A stretch of DNA of 38,836 nt, taken from contig CAVAVT010000012.1 of the NCBI GenBank assembly GCA_963592185.1, forward strand, positions 1-38,836. The letters are read 5' to 3'. The DNA is from CAVAVT01 sp963592185 (GTDB lineage: Bacteria > Bacillota > Negativicutes > Selenomonadales > Selenomonadaceae). Each line of letters starts with the position of its first letter. The stretch's first letter is position 1. The notes below the pieces were generated by a model that saw nothing but the letters and a program-made list of their open reading frames with translations, did no database searches and was not told the DNA's origin. Both the position numbers and the translations under genes were made by a program. Below, in pieces: positions 16,510 to 23,336 of this stretch.

Positions 16510-17652
16510 TCAGCTATGACTCAATATAACCTTTTTTATGTCAAAATCCTCATCAAAAATCACTATGTTGGCAAGCTTATTTTTCTCCAATGAGCCCATG
16601 CCGCCATATAGCCCAAGTTCTTTTGCCGGAACCGCTGTAGCAAAGGATACCGCCTCCGCTATACTGATATGGGTATTTTCCCGGAAATTCTTTACGGCAT
16701 GGTTCATTAAAAGGACACTCCCAGCAATGGTTCCATCCTGAAGCCTTGCCTCATCTCCATGGACAAATACCTTCTGTCCCCCAAGCTCCGACTCCCCGTC
16801 CCCCAGTCCGCAGGCACGGATAGAGTCAGTTATTAAAATCAGCCGGTCCGGCCCCTTCATCCTGTGGGTCAGCCGCTGCATCGCCGGATGAACATGTATA
16901 TTGTCGCAGATAAGCTCGGTATAGATATCACTGTCCAATGCCGCCCCTACAGCTCCCGGCGCTCTGTGACTGCAGCCTGTCATTGCATTGTAGAGATGAG
17001 TTGCATGGCTCACCCCCATGGATATTGCCTCAGATGCCTGGTCATAATCCGCCGAGGTATGCCCCATGGAAACTATTATGCCCTTTTCCCTGCAGCGTTC
17101 CACAAAGTCGGAGCCATCAGGAAGCTCCTCCGGAGCAATGGTTATAATCCTGATTACATCCGCATATTTTTCAATCAGGGCAAAATCAGCTTTTCTTATA
17201 TTAGAGGCCTTCTGTGCGCCCTTCCTTGCCTGGCTGATAAAAGGCCCCTCCATGTGTGCGCCCAAAATCATGGCACCATGATTTTCCCCCATGGTCCTCC
17301 GGATTCTATCCAATGCCCTGTAAATTCTTGGCATATCGTAGGTCATGGTGGTGGGCAGAAAAGCTGTAACCCCCATAGAAGCCTGTCCCTCAGCCATAAT
17401 TTTCAAAGCCTCGGAATCTTCATCCATGGTGTCACAGCCCATGCATCCATGAACATGAATATTGATAAAACCCGGTGATACGTAAAGCCCCTGAGCATCT
17501 ATTATTTCATCGCAGATTTCCTCGATAGGAAGCTTGCCGGTTGGAGCAATATCACGAATTTTATCATCGAAAAGAATGTCCATATTATTGGATATGAAAA
17601 ATTTCCCTTCAGAATCCGGCAATATGGCATTTCCATTTCTTATAGCCTTCAT
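16510..17652 (-). CDS. nagA: N-acetylglucosamine-6-phosphate deacetylase
   Basis: A 380-residue amidohydrolase. It removes acetate from GlcNAc-6-phosphate in amino-sugar recycling. Visible motifs are the metal-site H-V-H-G in F-I-N-I-H-V-H-G near residue 67, H-M-E-G-P-F near 135, G-H-T-S-A near 195, H-L-Y-N-A-M near 215, and the catalytic aspartate in I-T-D-S near 272. Length is standard. Its start overlaps the stop of the upstream ROK kinase gene (ATGA), and GGGAG sits five bases before the ATG. nagB is not in the window. Confidence 0.95.
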   Translation of the reverse strand: MKAIRNGNAILPDSEGKFFISNNMDILFDDKIRDIAPTGKLPIEEICDEIIDAQGLYVSPGFINIHVHGCMGCDTMDEDSEALKIMAEGQASMGVTAFLPTTMTYDMPRIYRALDRIRRTMGENHGAMILGAHMEGPFISQARKGAQKASNIRKADFALIEKYADVIRIITIAPEELPDGSDFVERCREKGIIVSMGHTSADYDQASEAISMGVSHATHLYNAMTGCSHRAPGAVGAALDSDIYTELICDNIHVHPAMQRLTHRMKGPDRLILITDSIRACGLGDGESELGGQKVFVHGDEARLQDGTIAGSVLLMNHAVKNFRENTHISIAEAVSFATAVPAKELGLYGGMGSLEKNKLANIVIFDEDFDIKKVILSHS

Positions 17653-18578
17653 TTTTTCTCCCTTCCAGAGCCTTTCCTGTCCAAATGATTTTTCAAGGCT
17701 CCATAGAGCTGTGCCTTATTGCCAAGCTGGGAAAAAACAAGCTCCGTCTCTTGAAAAAGCTCCGTTGGAAGATATCGTCTCCAGGCTCCCTGAAGCCTTG
17801 GCTGGAAATATTCCCTGCGGCTGGAAAGCATTGCGCCTCCAACAACTATGTATGCCGGATCTAAAATACAGGTGNNNNNNNNNNNNNNNNNNNNNNNNNN
17901 NNNNNNNNNNNNNNNNNNNNNNNNNNNNNNNNNNNNNNNNNNNNNNNNNNNNNNNNNNNNNNNNNNNNNNNNNNNNNNNNNNNNNNNNNNNNNNNNNNNN
18001 NNNNNNNNNNNNNNNNNNNNNNNNNNNNNNNNNNNNNNNNNNNNNNNNNNNNNNNNNNNNNNNNNNNNNNNNNNNNNNNNNNNNNNNNNNNNNNNNNNNN
18101 NNNNNNNNNNNNNNNNNNNNNNNNNNNNNNNNNNNNNNNNNCCGATGCCGGTGCCCACAGCCATACAGAAAATGGTGCTGGTATCAGCCCCCGGCGTCAG
18201 CTCCAAGGAAGAAGCTGCCCCCTTCCACAGCTCGCCCAGCGCCATGCAGTTCACATCATTTTCCACTGTACAAAAAAGCCCCGTTTCCTGCTGGATAAAA
18301 TCCGCCAAAGGAAAGCCTGTATACCCCGGGATGTTGCAGCTTTGAAGGATTTTTCCTTGCTCAGGCTCCACCACGCCGGCGGTTGATATGGCAACACCAT
18401 CGGTATCAGCATCCCGAAGGCTTTCAATGAGCTTCACCAGACGAAGGACCATCTGGGAAGCACCTTCCCCAGACAGTGCTGGCTGGATGCCTTCATTCCA
18501 GAGCTGTCCCTCGCTGTCCCCCATGGCATACTTTGCCGATGTACCGCCTATATCAAGTAGAATATAGTTTTTTCCCAT
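17649..18578 (-). CDS. ROK family sugar kinase, interrupted by an assembly gap
   Basis: About 309 codons if the N run length is right; 89 of them are unknown. The N-terminal ATP-binding motif D-I-G-G-T-S-A-K is at residues 9-16, and E-N-D-V-N-C-M-A-L-G-E (about 105-115, containing the sugar-binding/catalytic aspartate region) and A-V-G-T-G-I precede the gap. The ROK zinc motif would fall inside the gap, so it cannot be checked. The C-terminal part has I-V-V-G-G-A. Overlap with nagA suggests a GlcNAc or ManNAc kinase that feeds NagA, but the specificity is inferred only from context. Confidence 0.85.
   Translation of the reverse strand: MGKNYILLDIGGTSAKYAMGDSEGQLWNEGIQPALSGEGASQMVLRLVKLIESLRDADTDGVAISTAGVVEPEQGKILQSCNIPGYTGFPLADFIQQETGLFCTVENDVNCMALGELWKGAASSLELTPGADTSTIFCMAVGTGIXXXXXXXXXXXXXXXXXXXXXXXXXXXXXXXXXXXXXXXXXXXXXXXXXXXXXXXXXXXXXXXXXXXXXXXXXXXXXXXXXXXXXXXXXXTCILDPAYIVVGGAMLSSRREYFQPRLQGAWRRYLPTELFQETELVFSQLGNKAQLYGALKNHLDRKGSGREKK
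17875..18141. other. Assembly gap (267 N)
   Basis: A run of 267 undetermined bases inside the ROK kinase gene. The frame happens to be kept across it (267 = 3 x 89), but the true length is unknown. Confidence 0.99.
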
Positions 18579-18614
18579 ATAATTTCCCTGCCTTGCTGGA
18601 GGAGCTTTTCTTTA

Positions 18615-21539
18615 TCATACCAACGGCTGTCCTGCGAAAACTTTCTCCAGTGTTCTTCCAATAACCTTCATTTCCAAAGGCTTTACTATATGTCCGTTCA
18701 TGCCTGTTTCAAAAGCCTTCCTACGGTCCTCCTCAAAGGCATTGGCTGTCATTGCAATAATTGGAATATTTGCCTTCCGATTGTTTTGCAGAGTACGGAT
18801 TTCACGGGTGGCGGTGTAGCCGTCCATTCTCGGCATCTGAATATCCATGAGAATCACATCATATTTATCCTCCGGGGATTCGTTGATGATGCTGACAGCC
18901 TCAATACCGTCCTCCGCAACGTCAATTTCAATTCCGGTGGACCCAAGAAGCGCCATTGCAATCTCACGGTTCAGCTCATTATCTTCCACCAAAAGAGCAC
19001 ATTTTCCGCTGAAATCAAAATGATCATCCTCAATAACACTACCTGGCTCAAGAGCTCGGACTTCCTTCTTAGTGAGAACGGCCCTTAGCTCGGACATGAA
19101 GATAGGCTTTGCCACAAAGGCTGTAACTCCTGCCTCCCGTGCCTCAGCTTCAAAGTCAGCCCAATCATAAGCTGTCAGAACAATGATTGGCACATCGTCT
19201 CCAATGACCTTTCTAATCCTGCGGACAGTTTCAACGCCGTTCATATCCGGTATCAGATAATCCACTATGTACACCCTGTAGGAATCATTTATCTCCATGG
19301 CATCCTGAGTCCTAAGAATAGCCTCCTTGCCGGAGGTGGTCCAGTCCGGCCTCATGTCGATATCACGAAGCATCTTGCACACGCTGCGGCAAGTATTGAT
19401 ATCATCATCAATAACCAGTGCCCTTGCACCCTGCAGCTCTGGAATAGGCTCATAGGTTATCGTCTGGCTGGAAACTTTGACATCTAGTGTCACTGTAAAT
19501 GCAGAACCCTTCCCCAGCTGGCTGTCAACCTTTATGGTTCCTCCCATCATGTCCACGATATTTTTCGTAATTGCCATGCCAAGGCCTGTGCCCTGAATAC
19601 CGCTTACTGTGGCGGTGTGTTCCCGGGCAAAAGTGTCAAATACATGCTCTACGAATTTCTGGGACATACCTATGCCGTTATCCTTGATGAAAAATTCAAA
19701 GGTGCTGTAACCCTGACGGCTGCAGGGCTTTTCTATGAGACGGATAATAATATCTCCGCCAGTCGGGGTGAACTTTATGGCATTGCTGACAATGTTCAGC
19801 AGCACCTGGTTCAGTCTGAGCTTGTCGGTGATAATATCCTCATTTTTAATATCCTGAGTATCGATGTAAAGATTCTGCTGCTTGGAATTTACCATGCCCT
19901 GAATCATATTCCGCAGGTCATGGAGCAGTGTAGGCATGTGTACAATATTTTCATCCAGCTTTACACTTCCGCTCTCTATGCGGCTCATATCCAGAATATC
20001 GTTAATAAGGCTTAAAAGGTGGGTACTGGAGGTATTAATCTTGGACAGATAGTCTTTCACCATTTCCTTATTATCGATGTGGGTCTGTGCCAATGCTGTA
20101 AAGCCCACAATTGCATTCATTGGTGTGCGGATATCGTGGGACATACTGCTGAGGAAGGTGGTCTTTGCACGGCTGGACTGCTCCGCTGCATCCAGTGCAA
20201 GCTTCAACTGCCGCTGCTGTTCCTGCTCAGTGGCAACAATCTCGTCAACATTCTGATAGGCCGCAATTACGTAATTGAACTTTTCCAGCTTAATGTACTT
20301 GAACTGATAATAATGCACTTCGCCAGTTTGAATTACCCGGTAATTTCCAGTGTACTCATTGTTATCCTTCAGCTTTTCCATAATGGTCTTTGTGGAAAGG
20401 GCATCATACATACGTTCATGCTCATCGGGATGAACACGCTCAGTCACGTACTGCATAGCTGTTTTTTCATAGGAAAAATTTTTCCGACTGTACTTATTGA
20501 TTCCTGTGGTTACGTATCCGTTCAGCTTCAATATCTGGGCTGTATCATTTTCCAAATCAATCATAAATACATTGGTATATCCGCTGGAAAGGGCATTAAA
20601 AATAGCCAGCTGTTCTTCCTTCTGCAGCTGATGCTTCTCCAAAAGCTCCCTGTTGCGTTTCTCTTTTTCAAGAGCTTCACGAAGCATTGTCTCCATCTGA
20701 TGCTTGTCATCCACCAGCATTACAAGTCCGTTTGCGCATATGGGCGTACCATCTGTCTGCCTGCTGATATGGGCGGTGTCACGAATCCAGTGATATTCCC
20801 CATTTTTATTGCGCATCCGGTATTCCACATCATAGGTTGTCTGTCCAGAATAATCACTGACAGCATTTTCGTAGCTTCTATCCACACGGACCTTGTCATC
20901 CGGGTGCAGCTTATCCATCCAGGCATCCCAGGTATCTGGAAAATCCTCTAAAGAATCGTATCCCAGAATTTTTCTGAAGGCATTGGACCAGGTACACTGA
21001 AACAGTTTACCCTTGTCGTCATAATCTATGAACCACAGTCCGCTGGTCATTGTTGCATGAACCATATTGGAGGCTGAGTCCTCTACCCCAAGCTGCTTTT
21101 TGTAAGTAATACCTTCATCGGTATAAACCCAGAAGGATAAATTGGACTCTTCCTCACAGCTGGAATATCTTAAAATTTCCAGAGACACAATGGTTCCATC
21201 GGTTTTCCGATAAGAAAACTTTCTGTTTTTGCCACGCTCCAAATCTTCGTACAGACTGTCGTAGTCCATTGCTTCCGTGAAAATATGCTTATCCTCTGGA
21301 ACCACGAACTTTTCCCCATAAAGCCTCAGGGCATCAGAAAATTTTCCATCCTTTTCACTAACAAGACTGCGGAAATAATCCGGTCCCAAAATGTCATGAA
21401 AGCAGTCTGTTTCCCGGTCCAGCACATATACACCCATATACTTCGGGGCAATGTATCTAAGCAGCTGCTCCGCATCACGTTTCTCTTCGATAGCTTTATT
21501 TAGGGCATTGTCATTTCGTATATTTTTATAGGCTGTCAT
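18615..21539 (-). CDS. Hybrid sensor histidine kinase with two receiver domains
   Basis: A 974-residue protein from the ATG at 21539, preceded by AAGGAGATAG at ideal spacing; a longer frame to 21593 overlaps the promoter. No membrane segment is seen, so it should be cytoplasmic. PAS-like modules lie at about 165-290 (PAS_3 type, with L-H-P-D-D and E-Y-R-M-R-N-K-N-G) and 315-450. HisKA carries S-H-D-I-R-T-P with His468, then a HATPase with D-N-G-I-G-M and G-T-G-L-G-M-A. Two receivers follow, with phospho-acceptors Asp760 and Asp899. There is no HPt or output domain, so partners must act elsewhere. It lies 36 bases upstream of the ROK kinase and nagA genes, suggesting a link to amino sugars. 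Confidence 0.93.
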   Translation of the reverse strand: MTAYKNIRNDNALNKAIEEKRDAEQLLRYIAPKYMGVYVLDRETDCFHDILGPDYFRSLVSEKDGKFSDALRLYGEKFVVPEDKHIFTEAMDYDSLYEDLERGKNRKFSYRKTDGTIVSLEILRYSSCEEESNLSFWVYTDEGITYKKQLGVEDSASNMVHATMTSGLWFIDYDDKGKLFQCTWSNAFRKILGYDSLEDFPDTWDAWMDKLHPDDKVRVDRSYENAVSDYSGQTTYDVEYRMRNKNGEYHWIRDTAHISRQTDGTPICANGLVMLVDDKHQMETMLREALEKEKRNRELLEKHQLQKEEQLAIFNALSSGYTNVFMIDLENDTAQILKLNGYVTTGINKYSRKNFSYEKTAMQYVTERVHPDEHERMYDALSTKTIMEKLKDNNEYTGNYRVIQTGEVHYYQFKYIKLEKFNYVIAAYQNVDEIVATEQEQQRQLKLALDAAEQSSRAKTTFLSSMSHDIRTPMNAIVGFTALAQTHIDNKEMVKDYLSKINTSSTHLLSLINDILDMSRIESGSVKLDENIVHMPTLLHDLRNMIQGMVNSKQQNLYIDTQDIKNEDIITDKLRLNQVLLNIVSNAIKFTPTGGDIIIRLIEKPCSRQGYSTFEFFIKDNGIGMSQKFVEHVFDTFAREHTATVSGIQGTGLGMAITKNIVDMMGGTIKVDSQLGKGSAFTVTLDVKVSSQTITYEPIPELQGARALVIDDDINTCRSVCKMLRDIDMRPDWTTSGKEAILRTQDAMEINDSYRVYIVDYLIPDMNGVETVRRIRKVIGDDVPIIVLTAYDWADFEAEAREAGVTAFVAKPIFMSELRAVLTKKEVRALEPGSVIEDDHFDFSGKCALLVEDNELNREIAMALLGSTGIEIDVAEDGIEAVSIINESPEDKYDVILMDIQMPRMDGYTATREIRTLQNNRKANIPIIAMTANAFEEDRRKAFETGMNGHIVKPLEMKVIGRTLEKVFAGQPLV

Positions 21540-21576
21540 TCTATCTCCTTCAATCCTTTGAATCATCGCTGTATTA

Positions 21577-21605
21577 ATTTTATCATGCGGCAAAAAAACC
21601 TACAA
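21577..21605 (-). promoter_or_regulatory. Promoter of the hybrid kinase operon
   Basis: On the minus strand, TTGTAG (21605-21600), a 17-base spacer with a T-rich start, and TAAAAT (21582-21577). The start codon lies about 37 bases downstream of the -10. Confidence 0.6.
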
Positions 21606-21614
21606 TAATACAAA

Positions 21615-21644
21615 TTTACAGGTATTAATTTTCAGTGTTATAAT
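21615..21644 (+). promoter_or_regulatory. Promoter of the Ppx/GppA gene
   Basis: TTTACA (21615-21620), an 18-base spacer and perfect TATAAT (21639-21644) on the plus strand. It is divergent from the hybrid-kinase promoter only ten bases away, so the two could compete or share a regulator. Confidence 0.65.
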
Positions 21645-21717
21645 ATAGCCAAGTATAGTGTGAATTATTATTGTCCTCTTGTATGGGGACGGATTATTGA
21701 AAGAGGGTATGTTTAAC

Positions 21718-22644
21718 ATGTACGGTATCATTGATATCGGATCAAACTCCATGCACCTTAATATCTACAAAAAAGAGGCTGGCAAAACCAATATCATATT
21801 CAACAAGGAAATCTCCGCAGGACTTGCCTCCTACGTGCTCCACGGCCGCATGACCCCAGAGGGTATCGACAAGGCATGCAAGGTTCTCCACGAGTTCCAG
21901 ATTCTTCTCCAGCAGTTCAACATAGAGGCATACGCCTTTGCCACAGCGGCTCTCCGTGATGCGGACAACAGCCAGGAGGCAATTGAGGAAATTACACGCC
22001 GCACCGGTATACAGGTATATGTGCTTTCCAGCGAGCGTGAGGCTGAGCTGGACTTCATCGGAGCCTCCCGTTCCATGCCGGAGCACACCGACAGTCTTTT
22101 CGTGGACATCGGCGGTGCCAGCACCGAGCTGGTGGTTGCAAAGGACGGCAAGATGGTAAAATCCTTCACCATCCGTGCCGGTTCCCTGAACATGTACAAC
22201 AAGCATGTTTCAGACCTCATCCCCAACCGTAAGGAAAGAAAGGCCATCGAGAAGGAAATCATGGATGCCCTTCTTGCAAATCCTGACTTTGCCGAGGGGA
22301 ATTACCCCAATATCTGCGGTATCGGCGGTACCGTCCGTGCTGCTGGCAAAATCAACAATGATATCTTCGGTCTGCCAGCTGACAGCATGGAAATAAATGC
22401 CTCCAACATCAAAAAGCTCATAAAGATGCTGGAAAATGACGAGGAAGAGGATTTGGTATCCAGCGATACTTTGGATATTCTGGTGCGCCTTGTGCCTGAC
22501 CGTGTCCGCACCATCCTTCCAGGCATGATTATTCTCCACACTCTCATACGTCATTACCACACTAAAACCATTCAGATTAGTACCACCGGTGTGCGTGAGG
22601 GTTATCTCTACTCCCACGTTCTTGGCGAAGAAATGGAAAAATAA
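21718..22644 (+). CDS. Ppx/GppA family phosphatase
   Basis: A 308-residue actin-like ATPase-fold phosphatase. Motifs: G-I-I-D-I-G-S-N-S near the N terminus, F-A-T-A-A-L-R-D-A near residue 77, the glutamate-bearing S-S-E-R-E-A-E near 110, F-V-D-I-G-G-A-S-T-E-L near 128 and G-I-G-G-T near 202. The family hydrolyses polyphosphate or pppGpp; at 308 residues this is the short form without the C-terminal HD domain. The ATG at 21718 is chosen because GAGGG is 9-10 bases upstream, whereas an in-frame ATG at 21709 is only two bases from it. No ppk neighbour is visible. Confidence 0.9.
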   Translation: MYGIIDIGSNSMHLNIYKKEAGKTNIIFNKEISAGLASYVLHGRMTPEGIDKACKVLHEFQILLQQFNIEAYAFATAALRDADNSQEAIEEITRRTGIQVYVLSSEREAELDFIGASRSMPEHTDSLFVDIGGASTELVVAKDGKMVKSFTIRAGSLNMYNKHVSDLIPNRKERKAIEKEIMDALLANPDFAEGNYPNICGIGGTVRAAGKINNDIFGLPADSMEINASNIKKLIKMLENDEEEDLVSSDTLDILVRLVPDRVRTILPGMIILHTLIRHYHTKTIQISTTGVREGYLYSHVLGEEMEK

Positions 22645-22660
22645 GATATTTGTCATAAAG

Positions 22661-22708
22661 AAATCCCCTGGAAAGCTGAGGTTCATGCCTCCTTCCAGGG
22701 GATTTTTG
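22661..22708. terminator. Shared terminator between the Ppx/GppA gene and the peptide genes
   Basis: A 13-bp stem AAATCCCCTGGAA / TTCCAGGGGATTT (22661-22673 with 22693-22705) with a T-tract on the plus strand and a broken one (TTTCTTT) on the minus strand. It ends two convergent units. Confidence 0.85.
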
Positions 22709-22716
22709 CCGCTCTG

Positions 22717-22980
22717 TTAAATTGTAATATGTACGCTAGTGGAGCCTGTAATCTGGGAATGTTTTGTATTCTTTACATGAAGGCTGGTATCCACATGTAC
22801 AGGATTGTCTCCACTTCCTGTTTCCACAACGATTACCTTCCTTCCTTTGATTACCTGATTTTCAACGCCGTCCACGTGCAGGCTGTTGTCCACCAAAACC
22901 GGACGGTTGCTGCCCCCAGCACACTTTTCCAGCTCTGCATCACTTATTGCTATTTTGTCATTCACTTTATCTGTGGTCAT
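22717..22980 (-). CDS. Double-glycine leader peptide A with two DxSLHV repeats
   Basis: An 87-residue secreted-peptide precursor from the ATG at 22980, with GGAG nine bases upstream. The first 23 residues form a classic double-glycine leader: I at -12, S at -11, E at -8, L at -7, C at -4, G at -2 and G at -1. The predicted mature part has 64 residues with no cysteine and holds two copies (residues 31-52 and 64-85, period 33) of a 22-residue D-x-S-L-H-V motif with alternating hydrophobic residues, suggestive of beta strands. It is 30 bases downstream of peptide B in the same unit and ends at a terminator. The C39 exporter encoded in the same island is the obvious processor. I recognise no known bacteriocin; activity is unknown. 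Confidence 0.85.
   Translation of the reverse strand: MTTDKVNDKIAISDAELEKCAGGSNRPVLVDNSLHVDGVENQVIKGRKVIVVETGSGDNPVHVDTSLHVKNTKHSQITGSTSVHITI
22726..22890 (-). repeat. Two DxSLHV repeat units in peptide A
   Basis: Unit 1 is encoded by 22890-22825 and unit 2 by 22791-22726. Both start D-x-S-L-H-V and have I at position 14, G at 16 and V at 19 or 20; they align without gaps over 22 residues. A third copy is in peptide B (23109-23044). Confidence 0.8.
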
Positions 22981-23010
22981 CCTTCTCCACTCCAATCCGC
23001 CCGAAACCAA

Positions 23011-23256
23011 TCACAGATTAATTGTTACCTTAGCACCGTCGCCCACGTTTACATTCTTTCCACCGTTAATAACAGAATCCTTTACGTGCTCAACATGAAC
23101 ACTGGCATCATTCTGTCCGCCATGTATAATACCGGTATTCATCTGTGTCTGGTTCTTACTGCCGTTGTTTACGTTTGCGGCATCTCCCTTGGTGTTGGAA
23201 TGTGTAGTAGTTCCGGCACCGCCAACAACCTTATCTAGTTCCTTATCTGTCAGCAT
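23011..23256 (-). CDS. Double-glycine leader peptide B with one DxSVHV repeat
   Basis: An 81-residue precursor. I place the start at the ATG at 23256, because the ribosome binding site GGGAG (23270-23266) is nine bases upstream of it but touches the other in-frame ATG at 23265. The leader is then only 13 residues, M-L-T-D-K-E-L-D-K-V-V-G-G, yet holds the full double-glycine signature (L-12, T-11, E-8, L-7, V-4, G-2, G-1). The 68-residue mature part is rich in Asn, Gly, Thr and His and has no cysteine. Its C-terminal half contains one copy (residues 50-71) of the same 22-residue motif found twice in peptide A. It is preceded by a TGTAAT-N16-CGTATAA element. Likely exported by the island's C39 transporter; function unknown. 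Confidence 0.85.
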   Translation of the reverse strand: MLTDKELDKVVGGAGTTTHSNTKGDAANVNNGSKNQTQMNTGIIHGGQNDASVHVEHVKDSVINGGKNVNVGDGAKVTINL

Positions 23257-23306
23257 TTTACTCATCTCCCTGTATATACAAAAATAACGATTCATCCATT
23301 ACATAT

Positions 23307-23336
23307 ATTATACGACGAAGAAGTAAATTTATTACA
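23307..23336 (-). promoter_or_regulatory. Candidate ECF-type promoter of the peptide B-A unit
   Basis: On the minus strand, TGTAAT (23336-23331, directly after the autotransporter stop codon), exactly 16 bases, then CGTATAAT (23314-23307). The same hexamer, spacing and CGTATAA occur ahead of the 64-residue peptide gene. The -35 does not resemble TTGACA. Transcription would start near 23300, about 45 bases before the ATG. Confidence 0.6.

Noticed and set aside
16507..16522. GAGTCA-GCTA-TGACTC inverted repeat at the end of nagA as a terminator
   Set aside because: Only six base pairs and no T-tract follows on the transcribed strand.
20019..20951. 310-codon plus-strand frame opposite the hybrid kinase
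   Set aside because: Antisense shadow with Cys/His-rich nonsense composition; the kinase has complete motifs on the other strand.
23256..23295. Longer N terminus for peptide B (starts at 23295 or 23265)
   Set aside because: The only good ribosome binding site touches the ATG at 23265 and is correctly spaced only for 23256.
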